From positions 4,376 to 24,280 of the forward strand of contig DALN01000023.1 in assembly GCA_002499455.1 (NCBI GenBank): 19,905 nt of DNA. Direction: 5' to 3'. The position numbers and the translations under genes were made by a program. The notes below the pieces were generated by a model. That model was given only the letters and a program-made list of their open reading frames with translations, ran no database searches and was not told the DNA's origin. Shown here piece after piece: positions 15,409-19,905 of the stretch. Within the stretch, counting starts at the first letter, position 1. Each line of letters opens with the position of its first letter. This stretch comes from Methanoculleus sp. UBA77 (GTDB taxonomy: Archaea; Halobacteriota; Methanomicrobia; Methanomicrobiales; Methanoculleaceae).

Positions 15409-15875
15409 CGGCGCGACCTCCAGTAGGGGACCAGCCCACCGGCCCGGAGGATCGCGACCATCTTCTCCGAGAGCGGGCGGGCGGCATGGCGCTCTCCCTC
15501 AACCTCCACCCATCCCGCATCGAGATCGAAGGCGACGCGAGCCCCGTCGGCGCAGGCCACATCGGCCTCGATGACCGGCAGGCCCACGTTGACGGCGTTC
15601 CGGAAGAAGATGCGGGCAAACGACGGGGCGACGATCCCGACCACCCCCGCCTCCTTGAGGGCGACCACCGCCTGCTCGCGGGAGGAGCCGCACCCCATGT
15701 TCCTCCCGGCGACGATGACCGAACCGCTGAGGCGGGGGGCGAGCGCCGGGTCGAGGTCTTCGAAGACATGCTCCGCCCAGACCGAACGGTCTTTCGTCCG
15801 GAGGTAACGGCCCGCGATGATGAGGTCGGTGTCGATGTCGTTCCCGAGGCAGACCGCCGGTCCCTCTCCCTGCAT
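15405..15875 (-). CDS. aksE: Homoaconitase/isopropylmalate isomerase small subunit (AksE/LeuD family)
   Basis: The swivel-domain subunit of an aconitase-family hydro-lyase; it carries the substrate specificity loop. From the second of two adjacent ATGs the product is 156 residues, typical for the archaeal stand-alone subunit. It shows GNDIDTDLIIAGRYLRTKD, GCGSSREQA (the catalytic Ser loop) and PSFARIFFRNAVNVGLPVI. The loop sequence is YLRT, which work on the Methanocaldococcus enzymes associates with homoaconitase, whereas isopropylmalate isomerase carries YLVY-like loops. With start 15875 the loop falls at residues 24-27. The alternative ATG at 15878 overlaps the aksD stop as ATGA, but it sits too close to the GGAGGTGGT site. 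It pairs with AksD immediately upstream. Confidence 0.88.
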   Translation of the reverse strand: MQGEGPAVCLGNDIDTDLIIAGRYLRTKDRSVWAEHVFEDLDPALAPRLSGSVIVAGRNMGCGSSREQAVVALKEAGVVGIVAPSFARIFFRNAVNVGLPVIEADVACADGARVAFDLDAGWVEVEGERHAARPLSEKMVAILRAGGLVPYWRSRR

Positions 15876-17086
15876 CATACCACCTCCGGGACGGCGATCT
15901 CTCCGGCAAGCGCGCTCGCGGCGGCGGTGGCGACCGATGAGAGGTAGATCTCGCCGCCGACACCCATCCGGTTCTTGAAGTTCCGGTTGGCGGTGGAGAG
16001 ACAGACCTCGCCCTCGCCGAGCACGCCCTCGTGCGCCCCGAGGCACGGCCCGCAGCCGGGCGGGGCCACCATGCAGCCGGCGTCCACGATATCGGCAAGG
16101 ACCCCGGTGGCGATCGCCCGGGCAAGCACCGCACGCGAGGCGGGGACGACCAGGGTCCGGACCGCCACCTTCTTCCCCCGGACGATGCGGGCAAACCGCT
16201 CCAGGTCCTCGTAGCGGCCGTTTGTGCAGGTCCCGACGAAGACCTGGTCGAGGTGTGTGCCGGCAACCTCCTCTGCCTCCCGGACGGTGTCTACCCGGTG
16301 CGGTACCGCGACGAGCGGGACGATGCCGGCGAGATCGATATCGAGCGTCCGTTCGTAGCGGCAGTCCTCCGGCGCCTGCGGCAGCACGGTATGGCCGTGC
16401 TCCGCGAGGTGGCGGACGGTGACCGCATCGGCGTAAAAGAGCCCCGTCTTCGCCCCCGTCTCGACCGCCATGTTGCAGAGGGTCAGCCGCCCGCTCATGG
16501 AGATCTCCGCCGCGCCGTCCCCCACGAACTCCAGCGCCCGGTAGGTCGCCCCCTCCATGCCGAGCTCTGCGACGTAGGTAAGAGCCACGTCCTTTGGCTC
16601 CGCCGCACCGTCGAGCCTTCCCGAGAGGTTGATCGCGATCGTCTCCGGGACCCGGAACCACGTGGACCCCGACGCCCAGATCGCCGCCATATCGGTCGCG
16701 CCCACCCCGGTGGCAAACGCACCGAGAGCTCCGAGCGTGCAGGTGTGGGAGTCGGCGCCCACGGCGATCATGCCGGGCCGGACGATGCCTTCGCTCATCA
16801 CCTGGTGGCAGATCCCGCACCCGGCATCCGAGAGGGCTATGCCTGAAGCCCGGGCATACCCCCGGAGCTCCGCCTGGAGTGTCGCCGTCGTCCCGGTATT
16901 CGCCGGGACGATATGGTCGAAGATGAGACGCAGGCGTTCGGGGTGGGGGAGCCGCTCCACCCCCATCTCCCGGAGCGCCTCCCGGGTGAGGACGCCGGTC
17001 CCGTCATGGGCAAAGGCGACATCGACCTCCCGGTCGACATACGCTCCCGCCGATGCACCGAGGATCCGCTCGGAGAGTGTGCTCAC
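15875..17086 (-). CDS. aksD: Homoaconitase/isopropylmalate isomerase large subunit (AksD/LeuC family)
   Basis: The [4Fe-4S] catalytic subunit that isomerises a 2-hydroxy-tricarboxylate through its dehydrated intermediate (homocitrate to homoisocitrate and longer homologues for AksD). The 403-residue product has the three cluster cysteines in VGTCTNGR (Cys287) and PPGCGPCLG (Cys345, Cys348). Other family stretches are FDHIVPANTG (56-65), GICHQVMSEG (91-100), VGADSHTCTLGALGAFATG (109-127) and ANRNFKNRMG (366-375). The start is GTG 17086, overlapping the aksA stop as GTGA, with AAAGGAGGG about ten bases upstream. A longer in-frame reading to 17188 lies wholly in aksA and is rejected. Large-subunit sequence does not separate homoaconitase from LeuC well; the assignment leans on the small subunit and the condensing enzyme. 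Confidence 0.9.
   Translation of the reverse strand: MSTLSERILGASAGAYVDREVDVAFAHDGTGVLTREALREMGVERLPHPERLRLIFDHIVPANTGTTATLQAELRGYARASGIALSDAGCGICHQVMSEGIVRPGMIAVGADSHTCTLGALGAFATGVGATDMAAIWASGSTWFRVPETIAINLSGRLDGAAEPKDVALTYVAELGMEGATYRALEFVGDGAAEISMSGRLTLCNMAVETGAKTGLFYADAVTVRHLAEHGHTVLPQAPEDCRYERTLDIDLAGIVPLVAVPHRVDTVREAEEVAGTHLDQVFVGTCTNGRYEDLERFARIVRGKKVAVRTLVVPASRAVLARAIATGVLADIVDAGCMVAPPGCGPCLGAHEGVLGEGEVCLSTANRNFKNRMGVGGEIYLSSVATAAASALAGEIAVPEVV
15880..15887 (-). promoter_or_regulatory. Ribosome binding site for aksE before paired ATG codons
   Basis: GGAGGTGG on the minus strand precedes ATGATG. The second ATG (15875) has the better spacing, while the first (15878) is only one to two bases away. 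The site lies inside the end of aksD and indicates coupled, near-stoichiometric expression of the two subunits. Confidence 0.65.
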
Positions 17087-18213
17087 TGAACCAATCCCTC
17101 CTTTGCCTGCCGCAGGATCGTGCAGAGCACCTCGCGGGTGACGCTGCACTTCCCCTCGCTCTTCTGCTTGACCTGATCGAGCACCCACCGCACCTCACGG
17201 TCGGAGAGATCGAACCCGTAGGCCTTCGCGACATGCTCAAGCGCCTTCCTCCCCGTGTGCTTCCCGAGGATGAACCGGCGTTCGCCGCCGACCAGTTCAG
17301 GGGGGACGTACTCGTAGGTCTCCGGATCTTCAAGGATGGCGGCGATATGGATCCCGCTCTCGTGGGCGAAGGCGTTCTCGCCGACGATCGGGCGGGTGCG
17401 TTCCGGGGCCACTCCCGAGGACTGCGCAACAAAGCGCGAGATCTCCTGCAGGTGGGAGAGGTCGTAGCGGTCGACGCCCCCTTTCAGCCGCAGGGCGACG
17501 AGGACCTGTTCGAGCGCTGCGTTCCCGGCGCGCTCCCCAATACCGTTGACGGTGGTGTGGAGCTGGAACGCCCCGGCGGCCGCGGCCGTGATGGTGTTTG
17601 CCGCGGCAAGCCCGAGGTCGTTGTGGCAGTGGATACAGAGCGGCAGGGGAGCCGCATCCAGGATCTCCAAGACGACCGCGTGGGTCTCGAGCGGGGTGAG
17701 GCACCCGACGGTATCCGCGAAACTGACGAGGTCGGCACCGTGCTCGACGCCCCGGGTGTACATCTCCACGAGGAACGCCGGATCGGTTCGTGAGGCGTCT
17801 TCTGCCGCAAACCGCACCTGCAGACCGTGATCGGAGGCGAACTCCACCATGCCGAGGGCACTCTCAAGCACCTCCTCGCGGGGTTTGCGGTACTTGTGCC
17901 GGATATGCAGGTCCGAGGTCCCGAAGAAGATGCTGACCATATCCACGTCGCAGTCGATGGCCGTCTCGACATCGGGTTTGAGTGCCCGGGCCAGGCAGCA
18001 GATGCGCGCGTCAAGCCCGCTCCGGGAGATGGCCGCGACACAGTCCTTCTCCGCCGGGGAGACGACGGGAAAACCGGCCTCGATAACTTCCACGCCGATC
18101 TCGTCGAGCGTTCGCGCGATCGTCATCTTCTCATCGCGGGTAAACGAGACGCCGGGAGTCTGCTCCCCGTCTCGCAGCGTTACGTCACAGATCTCGATAT
18201 GCCACGGTTTCAT
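17083..18213 (-). CDS. aksA: Homocitrate synthase-like condensing enzyme AksA (LeuA/NifV family, no regulatory domain)
   Basis: This enzyme condenses acetyl-CoA with a 2-oxoacid: 2-oxoglutarate, then 2-oxoadipate and 2-oxopimelate in the coenzyme B route. The 376-residue product consists of the DRE-TIM barrel, with EICDVTLRDGEQTPGVSF (7-24), IEAGFPVVSPAE (44-55), the metal ligands in IHCHNDLG (194-201) and VNGIGERAGNA (222-232), followed by ENAFAHESGIH (279-289) and a short C-terminal helical part. The roughly 120-residue allosteric domain that gives LeuA and CimA about 500 residues is missing. The ICDVTLRDGEQTPGV start and EDASRTD (138-144) agree with what I know of methanogen AksA proteins. 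ATG 18213 overlaps the upstream gene by 29 bases and follows AAGGTGG. Citramalate or isopropylmalate synthase is the less likely alternative. Confidence 0.85.
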   Translation of the reverse strand: MKPWHIEICDVTLRDGEQTPGVSFTRDEKMTIARTLDEIGVEVIEAGFPVVSPAEKDCVAAISRSGLDARICCLARALKPDVETAIDCDVDMVSIFFGTSDLHIRHKYRKPREEVLESALGMVEFASDHGLQVRFAAEDASRTDPAFLVEMYTRGVEHGADLVSFADTVGCLTPLETHAVVLEILDAAPLPLCIHCHNDLGLAAANTITAAAAGAFQLHTTVNGIGERAGNAALEQVLVALRLKGGVDRYDLSHLQEISRFVAQSSGVAPERTRPIVGENAFAHESGIHIAAILEDPETYEYVPPELVGGERRFILGKHTGRKALEHVAKAYGFDLSDREVRWVLDQVKQKSEGKCSVTREVLCTILRQAKEGLVQ

Positions 18214-19441
18214 GTCTTCCACCTTCAGGGCAGGCGCCTTCGATGACCACCGTCCGGGGTCCCCCTTCAGGGGGGACGAGGACCCGGCGAAGCGCCGCGG
18301 TGTCGTCCGCGGCACAGACGACCGGGTCCGCCCAGGCGATGTAGCGAAGGATATCGGGGATGGGGTGACCGCCGGTCATCCCCATCCGGTTGTTCGCGAG
18401 GACGATACAGAGGAGCGGGAACCGACGTTCGTAGACGTCGATGAGGGCGTTGAGGCCAGAGTGCAGGATCGCATAGTCGCCGGTGAGCGCGACACCCGGC
18501 CCGGTCGCCGCCACGGCAACCGACGAACCGAGGCCGTAGGTGGCGAGCCCGATCCGGTAGGGGGGGTTCATCGCGAGGATGGCGCACCCGGCATCGCAGA
18601 CGGCCCGCATCCCGCGCTCGCGGAGGATGGCAAGAGCGGGGTGGAACGGGCAGTCCCGGCAGAACGTCCGGCAGTAGCCCCGTGAGGAGAACCGTTCCGG
18701 CTCCCCGGAGGGTTCGGGTGGAACGAGCAGTCGGTGCTCCGAAAGGAACGGGCGGCCGATCTCGCGGACCTGGACGAGCACGTCAGGATCCGCCGGGGGC
18801 GGGTAGACGGTGACGGCGCGGAACGCCCCTCCGGCAGAGCGGTTGAGGGGCGAGGACCGCGACCAGGCGAACATCGCCGCCGTCCGCCGGTCGGCCGCCT
18901 GCGCCCGTCCGGCCATCGTGAGCCCCGGTTCTGCGAGGGATCCCTCCCCGTCCGTGCGAGTCAGGGAGGGGTCCGGCACGTCCGCGTCGAGGAGCTCGGG
19001 CGTGACCCTGACGATGGCCACGCGCGAGAAGGCCTCCGAGGCCTCGAAGGCCGCCTCGACGGCAGCATCGAGGGTCTCCCCGTCAGGCTCCAGGACCGGC
19101 ACCCGGGCCACCTCGCTGTAGTAGCGGGAGTCCTGCACGACATCCGAACCCGCCGCCCGCGGATCGTCGCCGACGACCACCACCACGCCGGCCCGGAGGC
19201 CCTGAGCGGTGGCATGGACGAGCGGGTCGGCGCAGGCGTTGAGGCCAACATGCTTGACGATCACGGCGGCCCTCCTCCTGGAGAGCGAGTCGCCGAGGGC
19301 GTACTCCAGCGCTGTCTTCTCGTTGATGGTGATCGCGGCTCCGGTCGATGCGGCGAGATCCGTGACCGGGTAGCCGGGGACGGTGTAGCAGCGGTCGGCG
19401 GACCGGAGCAGTGCCAGGGCAAGCGCTTCGGTGCCCTTCAT
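18185..19441 (-). CDS. IorA-like thiamine-diphosphate enzyme without ferredoxin domain; candidate 2-oxosuberate decarboxylase
   Basis: A 418-residue ThDP-dependent 2-oxoacid enzyme related to the alpha subunit of indolepyruvate ferredoxin oxidoreductase. The PYR domain (about 1-150) has INEKTALEYALG with candidate catalytic Glu41, and KHVGLNACADPL (63-74). The PP domain (about 250-400) has GDYAILHSGLNALID (321-335) through to the NN pair at 350-351, the usual ThDP/Mg motif, with MTGGHP (355-360). The C-terminal 8Fe ferredoxin domain of true IorA (about 600 residues in all) is absent, and no IorB gene is adjacent. Cysteines remain in YCRTFCRDCPFHP (257, 261, 264) and CDAGC (282, 286), so an Fe-S site may persist. 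ATG 19441 follows GGGGAGGG and overlaps the radical SAM stop as ATGA; the 3' end overlaps aksA by 29 bases. The decarboxylase role is inference from context. Confidence 0.82.
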   Translation of the reverse strand: MKGTEALALALLRSADRCYTVPGYPVTDLAASTGAAITINEKTALEYALGDSLSRRRAAVIVKHVGLNACADPLVHATAQGLRAGVVVVVGDDPRAAGSDVVQDSRYYSEVARVPVLEPDGETLDAAVEAAFEASEAFSRVAIVRVTPELLDADVPDPSLTRTDGEGSLAEPGLTMAGRAQAADRRTAAMFAWSRSSPLNRSAGGAFRAVTVYPPPADPDVLVQVREIGRPFLSEHRLLVPPEPSGEPERFSSRGYCRTFCRDCPFHPALAILRERGMRAVCDAGCAILAMNPPYRIGLATYGLGSSVAVAATGPGVALTGDYAILHSGLNALIDVYERRFPLLCIVLANNRMGMTGGHPIPDILRYIAWADPVVCAADDTAALRRVLVPPEGGPRTVVIEGACPEGGRHETVAYRDL

Positions 19442-19905
19442 GCGTCCCTCCCCGGCACGAGGTCGCACCCGGTGCATGCCGAACACATCGTCAGCGCCCG
19501 GCAGGGATCGAGCCCGGCCCGCCGGAGAATCTCTTCGTGCATCTCGTAGAGAGCGAGCAGCCGGTCGGCAGACGGGCGGGACCGGCCGGCGAGGAATGCC
19601 GCCGGAGTGAGAGGGCGGAGGACCGGGATGACCCCGGCAGCGGCGAGATCACCCATCACCCGCTCGAGATCGTCGTCAGTCTCGCCGAGGCCGACGATGA
19701 CGTTTGAGTAGACCCTGTTCCGCCCGAAGAGCGCGACAGACGACCGCAGGGATTCCCGGATCCCGTCCCACGAGAGGTCAGGGCACATCTCTGCAAAGAT
19801 ATCCGGGGTCGCCGCCTCGAGGTTGAACTTCACCTCGGCGACGCCGAGGGCATGGAGCCGGGCCGGGGTTTCGGGCAGCGGGTAGATCGAGACCCCGATG
19901 GGAAG
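19438..19905 (-). CDS. Radical SAM protein, biotin-synthase-related, C-terminal part (N-terminus beyond window)
   Basis: The 155 visible C-terminal residues look like the second half of a radical SAM TIM barrel: IGVSIYPLPETPARLHALG, VKFNLEAATPDIFAEM, RNRVYSNVIVGLGETDDDLE and IPVLRPLTP. The spacing and wording resemble biotin-synthase-related archaeal radical SAM proteins. The CxxxCxxC SAM-cluster motif would lie upstream, outside the window, so the family call rests on the barrel half only. The C-terminus carries CRALTMCSACTGCDLVPG, with four cysteines (C-x5-C-x2-C-x2-C) that may hold an auxiliary Fe-S cluster. The stop overlaps the ATG of the IorA-like gene as ATGA, so it belongs to the aks transcript. 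The substrate is unknown; sulfur insertion or another coenzyme B step is possible but unproven. Confidence 0.75.
   Translation of the reverse strand, partial: LPIGVSIYPLPETPARLHALGVAEVKFNLEAATPDIFAEMCPDLSWDGIRESLRSSVALFGRNRVYSNVIVGLGETDDDLERVMGDLAAAGVIPVLRPLTPAAFLAGRSRPSADRLLALYEMHEEILRRAGLDPCRALTMCSACTGCDLVPGRDA

Noticed and set aside
13641..18213. Interpretation of the cluster as a leucine operon (leuABCD)
   Set aside because: It is not excluded, but it is less likely: the condensing enzyme lacks the regulatory domain, the small subunit has YLRT, and a ThDP 2-oxoacid enzyme sits in the operon, which leucine synthesis does not need at this point. A search for a second leuABCD set in the genome would settle it.
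18185..19441. Annotation as indolepyruvate ferredoxin oxidoreductase alpha subunit
   Set aside because: The ferredoxin domain is missing, the length is 418 rather than about 600 residues, and no iorB is adjacent. The homology is real, but the same function is doubtful.
1..19905. CRISPR arrays, tRNA or rRNA genes, insertion sequences, phage genes
   Set aside because: I looked for regularly spaced repeats, tRNA arms, transposase or integrase motifs and terminal inverted repeats and saw none. The only repeats are the intergenic element near 1121-1220 and the coding PKD, Thr-Pro and Gly repeats.

Overview
The window is high-GC archaeal DNA and almost certainly comes from a methanogen, most plausibly a Methanoculleus-like member of the Methanomicrobiales. 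The evidence is an archaeal-type tRNA splicing endonuclease, archaeal-type PheRS and TrpRS, a PGF-CTERM-like surface protein, a giant PKD-repeat surface protein, strong GGAGGTGATC-type ribosome binding sites, and a gene set matching the 2-oxoacid elongation route to coenzyme B. Coenzyme B is made only by methanogens and close relatives. The genus is an inference from style, not from a database match.

Layout. (1) 1-1016, minus: 5' part of an S-adenosyl/S-inosyl-homocysteine hydrolase gene, cut by the window edge. (2) 1017-1284: a structured non-coding region with successive small hairpins and a 20-nt tandem repeat. (3) 1285-2091, plus: hisF, whose 3' end overlaps the 3' end of pheT by 44 bp, tail to tail. 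(4) 2048-7416, minus: a translation operon, endA-trpS-pheS-pheT, with tight junctions. (5) 7519-8733, plus: a secreted seven-repeat (probably seven-bladed) propeller protein with a PGF-CTERM-like sorting signal. (6) 8781-12497, minus: a 1238-residue surface protein with a signal peptide, seven propeller repeats, eight PKD domains, low-complexity linkers, a membrane-proximal domain and a TM anchor. (5) and (6) converge on a shared T/A tract. (7) 12498-12767: a promoter/leader/terminator region with a perfect 9-bp hairpin, a strong TATA-like box and a 14-bp AT palindrome. (8) 12768-13616, minus: nfo (endonuclease IV). (9) 13641-19905, minus: a tightly packed operon, read in order as radical SAM protein (partial), IorA-like ThDP enzyme, aksA, aksD, aksE, an unrecognised Cys-rich 273-aa protein, aksF. 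Its junctions are ATGA/GTGA/TGATG-type or overlapping.

Main point. The last operon carries a whole set for 2-oxoacid chain elongation: a homocitrate-synthase-like condensing enzyme without the LeuA regulatory domain, both aconitase-family subunits (the small one with a YLRT specificity loop), and a beta-decarboxylating dehydrogenase. This set fits coenzyme B (7-mercaptoheptanoyl threonine phosphate) biosynthesis better than leucine. Three further genes sit in the same transcript: a ThDP-binding IorA-like protein without the usual ferredoxin domain, a Cys-rich protein of unknown function, and a radical SAM protein with a C-terminal cysteine cluster. The steps after 2-oxosuberate (decarboxylation to 7-oxoheptanoate, then sulfur incorporation) have, to my knowledge, no firmly assigned enzymes. 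These three are therefore good candidates, and the ThDP protein in particular is a candidate 2-oxosuberate decarboxylase. This is an inference from operon context and domain chemistry.
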